A program made the position numbers and the translations under genes. DNA of 64,000 nt from NCBI RefSeq assembly GCF_009727055.1, contig NC_052355.1:49015463-49079462 (forward strand). The letters run 5' to 3'. Below are positions 1 to 11,118 of this stretch, one piece after another. Under the pieces are notes generated by a model that was not told the DNA's origin, did not search any database, and saw only the letters and a program-made list of their open reading frames with translations. The first letter of the stretch is position 1. Each line of letters opens with the position of its first letter. The stretch comes from Benincasa hispida. Lineage: Eukaryota > Streptophyta > Magnoliopsida > Cucurbitales > Cucurbitaceae.

Positions 1-1119
1 CAATCGTGCTTAGACAACCTGGAGGCCATCCTCGCTCGATGCGAGAAAAGAAATCTTGTGTTAAATTGGGAAAAATGTCACTTTATAGTGACTGAAGCCA
101 TTGTTTTGGGCCATAAGGTATCTAAAGTTGGATTGGAAGTTGATGTCATAGCCAAACTTCCTCCACTTTCAAATGTAAAAGGATTACGAAGTTTTCTAGG
201 ACACATGAGCTTCTACAGAAGGTTCGTAAAAGGGTTTTCTCAAATTGCGCATCCTCTGACCGTACTATTAGAAGTGAACCGGCCCTATGAATTTAATGAA
301 GATTGTCGTGACGCATTTACAACACTGGAGTATGCATTAACTACAGCTCCGGTACTAATAACATTGGACTGGATGCAACGCTTCATTCTGATGTGTGACG
401 CAAGCGACGTTGCAGTTGGAACCATGTTGGGGCAGAAAAAGGGGAACTTGATACACCCCATCTCCTATGCGTCGAAGACTTTGAACGACTCCCAGGAACA
501 TTATACAACTACGGAGAAAGAAATGTTGGCTGTAGTGTTCAGAATCAAAAAATTTAAATCTTATTTTGTTGGTGCGTCAGCAACCATCTATACAGATCAC
601 TCGGCCATTAAGTTCCTGATGAGTAAGAAGGATGCAAAACCAAGATTAATCAGATGGGTGCTGCTCTTGCAGGAATTTGACATTGACATCAAGGATAGAA
701 AGGGGACTAAAAATAAAGTGCCTGATCACCTGTCCAGATTAGAGAATCAAGAGATACAAAACCAAGAAGATGAAATCAGAGATGTATTTCCTGATGATGG
801 CTTATTCAAAGTTGAAGGTAGGGAACCATGGTATGCAGACATTCTTAACTACTTAACCACCAAACAATTCCCTGAGCATTTCAACTCTCAACAAAAGAAA
901 CGGCTGGTTCACGATAGAAAATTCTATTTTTGGGATGAACTGTTTCTTTACAAACAAGGTTCTGACTCCATCACACGTCGGTGCATTCCAGAAGGAGAGA
1001 CACAACGCATCCTTGCTGAGTGTCATGATCTCCTTACAGAGGTCATTTTGGAGGGCAAAGAACCACTGCAAAGGTTTTTCAAAGTGGATATTTCTGGCCT
1101 ACCCTCTTCAAGGATGTAA
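1..1119 (+). pseudogene. pol: Athila-type pol: RT C-terminus and RNase H
   Basis: The frame is open from base 1, so the protein continues upstream of the window. It begins in the last part of reverse transcriptase (NWEKCHF, about 61-81; then LRSFLGH and FYRRF, about 184-225, the usual RT to RNase H connection). The RNase H domain follows with CDAS (Asp near 397), TTEKEMLAV (Glu near 520), YTDH (Asp near 595) and PDHLSR (about 721-738). These residues fit the DEDD catalytic set. After about 1038 the frame is wrong: the HFGG zinc-finger part of integrase reads on in another frame, so the last 25 or so residues of this ORF are spurious. This is a dead copy within a retroelement, not a host gene. 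Confidence 0.9.
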
Positions 1120-2104
1120 AGGAGTATACTCTCAAGTGTGACCCTTGTCAACGCACAGGAAATATATCATCAAGGGACACAATGCCTCTGAACAATATAC
1201 TTGAAGTCGAATTATTTGATGTATAGGGCATTGATTTTATGGGACCTTTCCCCCTGCCCTATGGTCAACAATACATCCTGCTGGCAGTAAATTATGTATC
1301 AAAATGGGTGGAAGCTGTGGCTTGTGCCAAGCGACTGTTTCAAAGTTTCACACCAAGAATATTTTCACACGCTTTGGAACACTAAGTGCACTAGTGAGTG
1401 ACGAAGGTACGCATTTTATTAATCGTATCATTTCAAAATTGCTTGCTAAATACAATATCAGGCACAAGATTGCTACCACATACCACCCTCAAACCAACAG
1501 TCAAGCTGAAGTATCTAATCGGGAAATAAAGTCAATATTGGAAAAAGTTGTCAACGCATCAAGGAAAGATTAGGCATAGAGGTTGGACGAAGCACTTTGG
1601 GCCTATAGAACTACCTACAAAAGCCCAATAGGTATGTCTCCATACTCTTTGGTATTCAAAAAAGCCTGTCATTTACCCTTGGAGTTGGAGTACAAAGCTT
1701 TTTAGGCAGTGAAGAAGCTAAACTTACACTTGGAAGCCGCGGGTGAACAATACAAGCTTTAGCTCAATGAGCTTAAGGAATGGCAATTGAACGCATACGA
1801 AAACATCAAACTCTACAAGGAAAAGACTTAACGTTGGCATGACCAACGCATCAGTAAGAAAGAGTTTGTTGTTGGGCAAAAAGTTTTATTATTCAATTCA
1901 CGGTTGCATTTGTTTCCATGGAAATTAAAATCAAGATGGTCAGGACCATTTATCATCAAAACAATCTTTCCTCATGGAGCCGTAGAGTTGACAGGAGAAG
2001 ATGGCACAAATACATTCAAGGTAAATGGGCAAAGGGTGAAGCCTTACTTTGAAGAAAGTTTAGAACGACAGAAGTCATCCCTCGCATTGCGCGAAGCCAA
2101 CTAA
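1038..2104 (+). pseudogene. pol: Athila-type integrase, frameshifted
   Basis: Integrase follows RNase H but is spread over several frames. The zinc-finger part shows GHFGG and CDPCQRTGN (about 1040-1160). The catalytic core shows GIDFMGPFP (first Asp, about 1228-1255), LVSDEGTHF (second Asp, about 1393-1420) and [16 protein letters not shown] (Glu, about 1483-1530), the DDE triad of retroviral-type integrases. The C-terminal part has [16 protein letters not shown] and later LFPWKLKSRWSGPF, the conserved GPF end of Athila and Tat integrases. Stops interrupt at about 1228, 1573, 1704, 1761 and 1829, and a frameshift lies near 1320-1340. The last open stretch ends at 2104. There is no sign of a chromodomain. 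Confidence 0.85.
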
Positions 2105-2619
2105 GGCTCGCGTTGAAGCTTCCTTGCGTTCAAATAGACACATACTCTAGGGACGTTTCTTCTACCTTTTTTTTCTTTTTTTGCATTATGTATTTTATGT
2201 CTGCGTTTGTTGTTACTCTGCGATTATTTTTTTTGTCTTTGCTTTAAATTTTAGTTGATTGTTGGTTTTTATTGTTTTTCTTAATTAAAAAAAATGTGTA
2301 CAACTTGAAGAAGTTTAGGAAGGGGATAGGATTCTAATGCGTTGGACTTAAGCCAATGCATAGACCAAACAGAAAGGACGTTCCTCGAAGACGTAAAGCA
2401 CTCAATTGCTTAGAAACCCTAGGCACATCCTTTCTTCTGTAAAATTAATGACGATGTCAGGCGCCGTCTGACTTCGCTTCTAACAAGTATATAAAAGGCA
2501 TCCCACTCGACCTTCTCTCTTCTTTCATCACTTTCAGCCCTTCCCTCGAAGTCCTTTGCTTTCGATCCTCGCCGTCCGCTCAAACGAAGCCGACATTTCG
2601 TTCATCTTCTTCAACAGCG
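2105..2619 (+). other. Spacer between pol and env-like ORF of the Athila-type element
   Basis: No coding potential is seen. The stretch begins with a T-rich block (2160-2290) and then carries GC-richer sequence up to an ATG at 2620. Athila elements have such a spacer before the third ORF, where it may hold an internal promoter or splice acceptor. A TATA-like string (agtatataaaag, 2487-2498) lies about 120 bp before the ATG and could serve a subgenomic transcript. That role is inference. Confidence 0.45.
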
Positions 2620-3680
2620 ATGTCATCCGCTTTCGATAGCCAGAACCAATCGCAAAGCTACGGAGGAGACTCACCGGTAAGCTCCTTTTCCTCTTCTTTC
2701 GCTTCAATGTCGCCTTCCTCATCCTCTCACCTAACCTCAAAAAGGCCTTTTTCGTCCAAGCCCTCGCACGGCGGATCTTCTTCCATCTCTCAGCAACCAT
2801 TTCGGTCGAAACCCTCCAAAACCACCACAAAACTTCAACCTTCTAAAAATCCCTAAACACCCAATACCTTCACCAAGGCTAAGCCCAAAACCCATACCAA
2901 ACCAAAGCGACAAGCTGCAGTGAGGTACCCCTCGACCTCTACAGCTGTCGAAAAACCCTACAAACAGCCCGTTTCACCACCATTTATCCCGAACATCAGT
3001 CCGGTGGGTGTGACATATGACCCCATTCCAGACCATCTTTGCACCGCGACATCGCCCGCCGTGCATCCCCTTGCCCCTCTATCCATCCAACCCTTGGCCA
3101 CAATCTTCCCCATTGAAGCGGAAGCAGCCGACCAACCCATTCAACACCCTCACCCATCATCATATCATCTTCTGGGTCACCGCATACCCCATCCGCACCC
3201 CATCAACCACCCCTCCCAAACCAAGCTCTGACAGTCCTGCGTTAGAGTTAGATAGTGCGAAGCTTGCGGAGTTAACTCGAAAGGACGAGCAATAAGTATT
3301 TGGAGAAATTTTAGCAAGCTTAAACCAAGGACAACTCGAAGTGGAACAAGTGATGTGTCCCGACCAAACCGACGCATCACTCAAAATTGATGAAGCGGAG
3401 CATTACGCGATGATGCTTGAAGCTGAATTGGAAGAAGAAGAAGAAAGAGAAAGGGAAGTTGGCCCGGACGCATCGCATCCTCACCAAATTGATGCGGATG
3501 AAGAGCCGTAAAAAAGAAAGAGAGTGTTGAGAAAAAGAAAATTGATTTTGGAGGATGAAGAAGAAAAGCAGTCTGCACCTGATCCTGAAGGTGCGACGCA
3601 TGAAAGTTGCTCTGACTCGAGAGCTTTGGAAAAGGAATTGGAGATGGATAAGCCTGCACAACAGGGGCGAAGGAAGTCTA
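2620..3680 (+). pseudogene. Athila env-like ORF, N-terminal part, disrupted
   Basis: The ATG at 2620 opens a Ser-rich N-terminus (MSSAFDSQNQSQSYGGDSP) that stops at 2856. Reading then continues in other frames through Pro-rich sequence (2920-3290) and an acidic, Glu-rich stretch (3380-3670). Position after integrase and the low-complexity N-terminus fit the third, env-like ORF of Athila elements. No membrane segment or cleavage site can be shown. The ORF is cut at 3680 by an LTR insertion whose 5-bp flank GTCTA reappears as GTCTG at 5467-5471. Beyond it the coding sequence continues in frame with the part at 5467. Confidence 0.65.
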
Positions 3681-5466
3681 TGATGCGTATAAATGCGGTG
3701 AAATACTGGTTTGAGATTACGGTGATGAATTATGCGTTGCACATGCAATTTTTCCTAGTAAAACCCAAGTATAAATCTTACTAGGTTTCCTGGTAAGTCC
3801 AAGGTCGAACACAGGGACTACTCAGTACTATGCGTCAGTAAAATTTATTCCTTTGTGATGGCAAAAACAAATAAGTTTGGTTGGTGTTTATTTAAGTATA
3901 AATTCTATACGACGGATTCGAGTAAAGAGTTGATGAAATCGAGAATACAATGAGTATGCGATGGATGGGTTGAGAAAGGATTTAGCTAACACTTCCTAAG
4001 ATTGCGTTCAAGTTATGCGATCATGCTACACATACACAACAGCATGTCATCTCTCAATGCAAGTGCCATAGTTCTTATTTCTAGGACGCATGCGATATAT
4101 ACGATAATGTCAATAGAACTTATGTTTAAGCCTTTATCTTGTCTATGCGATGATGGATGATACACACATAACAAGGTGACCGCATACTATCATATCCTAT
4201 TTCTAGGGTGCATGCGACGTATAATAGCAAATAGAACTTATGTCTAAGTTTCTATCTCTTGCTTATGTGATTCTAATCTGACTCTCTCAAACCTAGATTC
4301 TAACCTAACTCTCTCAAGTCTAGGTTCTTTCTTTAGACTACTCTCTCAAGTATCTTTAAAGGGTAAAGGACGCATACATAAGACAAAACGATCGCATAAA
4401 GTGAAGATTTTAGGTCATGGTAGCTAAGTACTTCTCAACCCATTTGGAAATTTAGGTTCTCATGCAAAATGTGGAGAGATTGAATAGATGTTGAGATGAG
4501 AATTCCATTTTATAAATAAAGTAAAAATATAAAACAATGAGAGGAAGTAGGGATGAGAAGCCCGGTAGCAATGTCTTGCTTCCCGTGGCTTTTACACTGT
4601 CTTTTTACTCTACTCTGCCCAAAAGAATATCCTTGCTTTCGCAAGTGTCAGCCCTCTCTCCTTCTTTAGTGCTTCCCGACAGTCTTTTGAGCTGTCCAAG
4701 AATGTCCTCTCGGCGTCTTCTTCTCTTTACTCGCCTCCGCCTTCTAAGTATATGAATAACTATAGACTAACGGCTATCTATTTGTATATGATCTATCTTC
4801 TATATATGGCGAACTGTGTCGAACTCCTTTAACAATGGTGGCCTTCAATACTTATAGAGCTTCAAGGTGAGAAAGCTTTTCTTTCTAATGATTGCAATGA
4901 TGAGAGGTTATTAAATCTTCTGTCTGATGCACCGATTAATGGTCACTGAAAAGTTGAATGTACTTGCTACAGTGTGTCGTTCACGGCTTGTCAACTAAAT
5001 TCGGATTCGAACGTCATTAGCTTTCCATCCCATCATGATTTATTATGCTTTCACCTTGATGCGCCGTCTTTATGCGGCCACTTCTTGAGCTTGTCAACTA
5101 AATTTGGATTTGACCGTCATTAGCTTTCCATCCCATCATGATTTATTATGCTTTCACCTTGATGCGCCGTCTTTATGCGGCCACTTCTTGAGCAGCCTCT
5201 CACGAGCGCATACGATCGCATGGCTTTGCGGTCACAATCTTTTAATGCGCGCGATCGCCGATTTCCTTGGATCGTAATTTGCTTTGCGCCAACACATTTT
5301 TTCTACACAAAATAAGTAAATTATCTGCTTTTATGCGATGGGCACATGTGATCGCAATATTCTTAGTTTACTGCTTTTGGACATGATTTTGTATATTTTT
5401 ACCGTCGCATTCCCTCATTGTTTTACTTATTTGCGCTGTAATAATGTGCATTTCTGCCCGTTATCA
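3681..5466 (-). mobile_element. Solo LTR of an Athila-type element (copy A)
   Basis: Read on the minus strand, this starts TGATAACGGGC at 5466 and ends CGCATCA at 3681, with TG and CA ends. The flanks GTCTA (3676-3680) and GTCTG (5467-5471) look like a 5-bp target site duplication with one substitution. No coding sequence lies inside, so it is best read as a solo LTR. A terminal hairpin (5441-5464) and a block related to the motif GTTCGACC...ACTTACCAGG (about 3780-3830) are shared with the other Athila-type LTRs in the window. A direct duplication of about 100 bp (near 4990-5090 and 5091-5194) lies inside. Confidence 0.8.
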
Positions 5467-6972
5467 GTCTGTCCTCCAAAAAGAATTGGAAAATGAACTA
5501 AGGGAACTTGCACAAGAGGCCAAAATGCATGAGGCAAGCAAACGCAAGGTGACTTCCGTGTTACCTAAGAAGACCAAAGGGAGGAAGCACCAATTCAATG
5601 ACATCCTTACTGAGAAAGGCTTCTTCCCCAAACGTAACCCATTGCCTTCATATATAACCAACACTGTGGATGCAATGGGCTGGAGTCAGCTATGCGTTGG
5701 GCCCACGAAGATTTGGCCTAATCTTGTCTACCAATTCTATAGTAGTAGGTTTGACGGGCAGAGAAATACAACGCTTGTTGATGACGTCTTGGTGCGCTTC
5801 TCCAAAATCAATGAGGTGTTCAATATTGAAAGCAACCCGGACGCAGAAGGAAATCGCATCTTGGAGCATCCAACTCCCAGCCATTTAGAAGATGTGTTAA
5901 GAGTGGTGGCCAAACCTGGAAGCACTTGGCAAATATCAAGAAGTGGAGTAATGATTTTAGCTTTTAGGAACCTCACATCGAACCCAAATCTGTGGTTATA
6001 TTTGATTAAGAACCGCATCATGCCTACAACACATGATGAAACAATCTCAAGAGAGCGCGTCCTGGCCACCTATTGCATCATGCAGCGCATTCCTTAGGAC
6101 ATAAGGTGGATAATCATGGATCAGATCAAAGCCATCAAAGCAAAACCACAAGGACAGCTTTACTTTCCTTGGCTGATCTACGTGCTGTGTGAACGCGGAG
6201 GCATCCCTCTAGGGGGATGAGTATAAGGAGATCGATGGTCTGATGGACACCAAATTAATCAAGCATCTGTTTCGCGGTTCGCCACATCAACCTGCCCTAC
6301 CTCTCAAAACTGCGGTAGCAAGATCTCGATCCTCCCAACGTGCCCCCAAAAGAAGACACGTTTGGATTATTGAACACAGCAATGATGCTTCGAAAAATGA
6401 ATAATATAAAGTGGAGCATACGTTGACCGAAGAAGAAGCACGACCAGACTTGAACCTACCTTTCCCAAACTCATCCTTGGCCCCGCAAGAAGAGATTGTT
6501 GATCTAACCCACCACGATACTACCAACCTAGATCAAGAAATCCTTAGTTCTCTTTCTTCCCCTTACCATCTCCAATTCCAATGTTTATCCCTCCTCCAAC
6601 CATTTTTTATCCAACTGGGTTAGGGACAAGCAACGCAAGAAATTCAGAAGACCCAGTTGAAAGAGATGAGGAACCAGCACCGCCACAACCAAGCACTAAT
6701 CTTGATGAGTTGAAAGCTTTCATTAGCGATCAACTCAAACCATTGGCTGCGTCTATTGAAACACTTTAGTAATAGAATAGGGTTCTAAGGGACTATATGC
6801 GGCAGCAAACAAGAAGAATGCAGGACCAGTTTGTCTTTACAATGCAATATATCAACCAGGTCCTGATTGGGATGTTTGCCTTGCCACCTCTACCTGCCCA
6901 CCTAATGAACCCTTTGCGCTTCATGGATGAAGACCCCGCAGATGAACGCAGGGATGATGCGCCAGCACAATA
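5467..6972 (+). pseudogene. Athila env-like ORF, putative plant transposon domain
   Basis: The open frame up to 6097 contains KGFFPKRNPLPSY, VDAMGWSQLC, a block around residues 60-100 with VYQFYSS, and SGVMILAFRNL with WLYLIKNRIMPTTHDETIS. These resemble the putative plant transposon protein domain found downstream of pol in Athila-type elements. The apparent ATG at 5444 lies in the inserted LTR and is not the real start; the frame enters at 5467 from the N-terminal part ending at 3680. After the stop at 6095-6097, more of the same ORF can be read (QLYFPWLIYVLCERGGIPL near 6155-6215, then an acidic tail), with stops and frameshifts, up to a TAA at 6970-6972. Its role in the element is not established. 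Confidence 0.7.
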
Positions 6973-8071
6973 AATTTGGGGATGTTGGTTATTTTGATTT
7001 GTGTATTGACCTTTTGTATTAGTTTGTTGTGTTTGTTTTATTCCATTACTGGTTTATCAATGAAATGAGTGAAATTGCTATCATTTTTCATCCTTGTGTT
7101 TGTCCTTAGCATACCTTTTCTTTTCTTTGGCTATTTTTCTTGTCTTGTGCTTTGTCTTACCTCAATGATATTATTAATACGAAACTTATAAGTATAGAGT
7201 AGGCGTTAAGAAAATCAACAAAGTTTGAACTTTTCTAAAAAGTTAAGTACATGCTTTCTTTCTGACACATGCAAACTCAAAATCAAAACCCCTTTCGAAA
7301 TTCTTAAAGCCTTTTTGAAATTTTGTTTCTCTTTTAGCAATGAGGATTTAGCTAATCCCCAAAATTTAGGGGTGAGGGAAATCCAAGTTAAGACGCATTT
7401 ATCAAATAAATTCATCAAAAAAGAGAGGAAACAAAATAGAAAGATGTAATACGCAAACTCCTCTGTCAATACTTTATAAAAGAAAACCTCAAATTGGCAT
7501 GAGTTAAAAATTGGAACAACCACTTAGCCGTAGTTGGATGATCGCATGACACCTATGGGGGCAAGCCAAAATGAAGTTAAGTCTCCTAGACCTATGTATC
7601 CCAAAACTCTGCTATCTAGTTTAAAGAACTGTATCTTGAAATGCATACATGCTTAGATATGAGTTTATTAATGAAGGGCTCTCACTCGTAGTTGGATGCT
7701 TGCATGACACCCGTGGGGGCAAGCCAAACGAAAGTGGGATACCTGGAACAATGCATGGGTGATCCAGAATTCATATTTTCTTACCTGCATCCTATTTTAA
7801 AAAGAAAAGCATCTAACACATTGCTGGTTTAGAAAAAAAACGAAAATGTTTTGAGAAACGAAAGAAGTTGTTAACAAAAGGCTTGCTGCACTTGAATTAA
7901 AACATTCTTCCTTTTAGAAAAGAATCAACCTGCGTTACATTTTCTAGACACTAGTCTCAAGCTTATAAGTGAATATGATGAGAGGTGAAACCTGCACAGT
8001 TAAGACAATGAAGATAACAAAGAATTATTTGTGGAATGCTCGAGGACAAGCATTGTTCAAATTTGGGGGCG
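6973..8071 (+). other. 3' untranslated region of the Athila-type element
   Basis: There is no supported ORF. It starts AATTTGGGGATG, similar to the G-rich string just before the LTR. It carries two related stretches with GTAGTTGGATG...GCATGACACC...TGGGGGCAAGCC (about 7530-7567 and 7688-7726), an internal repeat. It ends at the G-run before the LTR at 8072. Confidence 0.6.
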
Positions 8072-9572
8072 TGATAACTTGTAGAAATACAAGTTATTGT
8101 GACCCAAAAGTTGGAACAATTAGGGTTTTTAATGATAAAATCTCATCATTCTTAGAGAAAACGCATGGAATTATTCAAACACTATCAAAACTCATGCAAA
8201 AAAGTGTTTATTACTAAAATACTGTGGCACTAACACATGATATTGTAAGATTTCAACAAAGATTCCAAGTGTCGTAGGCAACATCAACGTATAGGCATGC
8301 GTCGGAGGGGTTTCAACGCAGGAAATATTCATTGATTCAGGCTGTTTGTGTCAAATCACCACTTGCAAGCATGGGCATCTGCAGCTGGCGGCGTCTAAAA
8401 GTATCTGAGTGTCAGTGGCTGACCAGGGTATGGAATTTAATGTTGCCCCATCATCAAGTTGGTGAAGAACGACGCCCATAAATAGAAAAAAATCCCATCA
8501 GATGAGATGATCTTAGCTCAAAATTGTATAATTCTAAAATTTAGACTTAGAGCTATGTTACTGTGACGAGAAGAACAAAAGAGGGAAGAGATCCACCCCC
8601 ACTGTCGATCAAAGAGTGGAGAAAGCTGAGCTCGAGAGAGAATTTTCTTCCATTTTCTTCTACAAGTTGGTTGTACACGAATTCGAATTAAGCCAAAGAG
8701 GACAAGAGATTGTACTCTGCGACTTGAATCCTTTATTTTCATCTGAATTATAATTCTCTTCATCTCATTTGATTGAGTATTGAACTTGTAAAGACAATCA
8801 GTTTCTTTATGAATTCACATATTTGATCTACTTCACTTCGCCACTGTTTATTTCTTACTTTACGTTAGATGCTTCTATAACTTCATGCAAAATCCATTTC
8901 TAAACACTTAAGCCAACTGAATCACTTGGTAAAAGCTAGTTTAGCTTGAATTATTCGAGAGAATAAACAAGCAAGTATTAAGTTAGAAATGTTTGGTACA
9001 TCTAAAGATAGACGCACTAGTATTTTATTGCATTCTGTGACTAACACATACATCCTAGAGATAGGGAATTGTATGACATTCGCATTGAGAAGTGCTGAAT
9101 AGAAAGTAAGCAGAAATCTAAAGAATATACAGAGATAAGCAAGACATTTCATCCGCATCATATTCTTGTACGTATACATCTCACATAGATCGATGCATAT
9201 CCCCTGCACTAAACTCCATTTTCACACGACCCATTGTTTTCTACTTGACCCTTTTTATATCTTCTTGCACGCACACAGCAAACTTAGTGTAAATAACTCA
9301 TTTCACATTCACTTAGGATACTTCTACATCAGCTACAATGCAAACTCTGCGTTAGCTTTAATCTGAATCCCTGAGTTCGACCCTAGACTTACCAGGAACC
9401 TGAGTTAGATTTATACTTGGATCTGATTCAGGAAAACTTGAAAGCATATAGAGGAGTGTCATGCGTCCCTTAACACATCACTAACGCATCAACGCATCAT
9501 TCACATTTGCATTTATTTTTCCAATTACCTTATACAATACACTCCTAAAATCGCATCACGAATTCACGAACA
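8072..9572 (+). mobile_element. Athila-type LTR shared by two internal regions
   Basis: The LTR starts TGATAACTTG at 8072 and ends CGAACA at 9572. On its left is the 3' UTR of an Athila-type element. On its right is a primer-binding site (9579 on) and the start of gag. It therefore acts as 3' LTR of one unit and 5' LTR of another. A block with GAGTTCGACCC and ACTTACCAGG (9374-9400) matches the corresponding block of the other LTRs here. The first 26 bases hold a perfect 10-bp hairpin. Confidence 0.8.
8074..8097 (+). other. Perfect hairpin with GAAA loop at LTR start
   Basis: ATAACTTGTA (8074-8083), loop GAAA (8084-8087), TACAAGTTAT (8088-8097). All ten pairs are Watson-Crick. It begins 2 bases inside the LTR. 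Versions with different stem bases sit at the same place in the other Athila-type LTRs. Confidence 0.85.
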
Positions 9573-9578
9573 AGTTTT

Positions 9579-9596
9579 TGGCGCCGTTTTCGGGGA
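9579..9596 (+). other. Primer-binding site of an Athila-type element
   Basis: TGGCGCCGTTTTCGGGGA starts 6 bases after the LTR end. It is close to the TGGCGCCGTTGCCGGGGA site usual in Athila elements, which I recall as complementary to the 3' end of tRNA-Asp. It supports placing the LTR end at 9572. Confidence 0.8.
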
Positions 9597-9694
9597 TTCA
9601 GCAACAAGAATAACCAGAAATTTTGCTTGTATATTTTGTAGGAAAATTATAGCTAAGAGAGTATTACGAGCTAAGCCAAAGCTTGTAAACGTTT

Positions 9695-10000
9695 ATGAGA
9701 AGGGAAAGCACTCCTGAACTCGTATACGGCCCCGAAGTTAAAAGGACCTTTCGACAAAGAAATTGATCTAATCGTCGTCGTAGGATAAGGCAAGAACTAC
9801 TCAGACACCAAATACGACAACAACAAATGGCAGACAAGCAAGCAAATCATAACCTAGCTCCTATCCCACGCTGCTCAAAATCCTATAATAATGGCAAACA
9901 GTAGTACGCGTCCCATGCAGGAATATGCGTCTCTTGTGTTGTATGATTTCTCACCAGGGATCATATATCCAACGCCATATGGGACACGATTTGAGATGAA
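9695..10000 (+). pseudogene. gag: Athila-type gag, N-terminal fragment
   Basis: The ATG at 9695 opens a basic stretch (RRESTPELVYGPEVKRTFRQ, then an RNRRRRIR-like run) typical of the start of Athila gag. There is an in-frame stop after about 30 codons and a frameshift near 9900. After it, a stretch ending PYGTRFEMK (about 9975-10000) resembles the conserved start of the gag domain. The sequence then breaks off into copia LTR at about 10000, so most of gag and all of its pol are missing. It belongs to a second unit downstream of the shared LTR. Confidence 0.65.
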
Positions 10001-11118
10001 ATATCTTATACATCATACCTATTATATCACATATAATTAAATACCTTTTGTCAATTTGAACTTTTCAAATCAATACCAACTGATCCTCAACAGAATCCAA
10101 GCTACCAAGGGGATCTCATGGACCTGTAGATTCGAAGCTTCAACAATACGTGAATACTAACTAAACTCTTTAGTCTCTGGATCCACAATCCGTTAACTGC
10201 CAGGCACTCCACTAAAGACCGACAGCTGAACTCTCCTCAGTACAGATATATTATGTGTCCATCTTAACCAATCAGCAGTGCGACAATCCTTCACAGATTG
10301 CTCGTAAGTATAGCTGAGCCAATAACCGTTATGCCCCTGTAGTTACATCTGTCTCCTTAAGTACCACTGATCCCTCTAATGAACATAAGTCATAGTCCTA
10401 CTATAACTGAGTCTTCTCTTCTAAAGAGAAGTTGTAGCCATTATTTTTAAGCCCCGGAATCAGCCCTTAAGGGAGCAATCTCTCTACTTATCCCTGCTTA
10501 GGGAAATGAGTGAATTCAAACTTGTGGATTGAGTTCCCAGCTCCCAGATCAGACAAGTCCCCAAAAAGGTAGGCATGTTAAGTTGGCAATCTAGCCACTC
10601 TCACCCATACTAATCAAAGGACCGCCCTCAAAGGTAGGAGTTCCCAAAACACTCAGGATTGAGGTCGTATCACCTATGGTCGTTTAGGTGAGATGCAAGT
10701 CTCTAGTATCAACAATGTTATATACAGTGTCTAGTCATCTCGTGGTCCAGGTCTTATACAAAGTCTTTGTATAGGACACTTTCGCTCTACGTATCCACAC
10801 GAATGGTTAGGATCTACCATCTGTAGTAGTTTACAACACTTGTAAACCTCTACAAAGCGGGTCGTATCTGTAGTATCACCAAAATTAGGTATCCCACCTT
10901 AATCCTTATATTACAAAACAGTTTAGGTTATCACTTAAGGCATGATCCACTTATATATCACATATACATGCTTAAGTTGACATAAGATAACCAAGGAGCT
11001 TTGTTTATTGGATATGAGTAAATGCCAAAATTAAATAACACTTTTTTTTATTCATTGAACAATGTGTATTTGTACAAAACAACGAGACTCCAGAAGAATT
11101 AGGACACCAATCCCAACA
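10000..11118 (-). mobile_element. Copia LTR fragment (family 2), 3' LTR on minus strand
   Basis: On the + strand this runs from an internal LTR point to CCCAACA at 11118, followed by ATCTCCCACTTGTCC, which on the minus strand is a purine-rich tract directly before the LTR. Blocks in it (TTTTGTCAATTTGAAC, AAGACCGACAGCTGAACTC, TTAAGTACCACTGATCC, GAGTTCCCAGCTCC) recur in the same order at 17.5-20.9 kb, 21.5-21.9 kb and 62.1-63.1 kb. The left end is truncated where it joins the Athila gag fragment. Confidence 0.75.

Larger units (their letters stand above)
1..8071 (+). mobile_element. Athila-type Ty3/gypsy retrotransposon, 3' half of internal region
   Basis: Order along the + strand is RT C-terminus, RNase H, integrase, an env-like ORF with the putative plant transposon domain, a long 3' UTR and then an LTR. 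This is the layout of the Athila lineage of Ty3/gypsy elements. The 5' half lies outside the window. The coding part carries many stops and frameshifts, so the copy is dead. An LTR of a related element (3681-5466) sits inside the env-like ORF. The sequence just before the LTR at 8072 contains a short G-run (TTGGGGGC, 8063-8070) in the place of a polypurine tract. Confidence 0.85.

Noticed and set aside
2534..3748. Minus-strand ORFs opposite the env-like ORF
   Set aside because: They are shadows of the + strand low-complexity coding sequence.
5444..5466. ATG start of the env-like ORF
   Set aside because: The ATG lies inside the inserted LTR copy A; the real reading enters at 5467 from the left part of the ORF.
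8072..8098. Helitron 3' end hairpin
   Set aside because: The hairpin sits at the TG start of a sequence with a CA end, a 5-bp target duplication in sister copies, and a PBS after the other end. Those are LTR features; no CTRR end or TC start fits.
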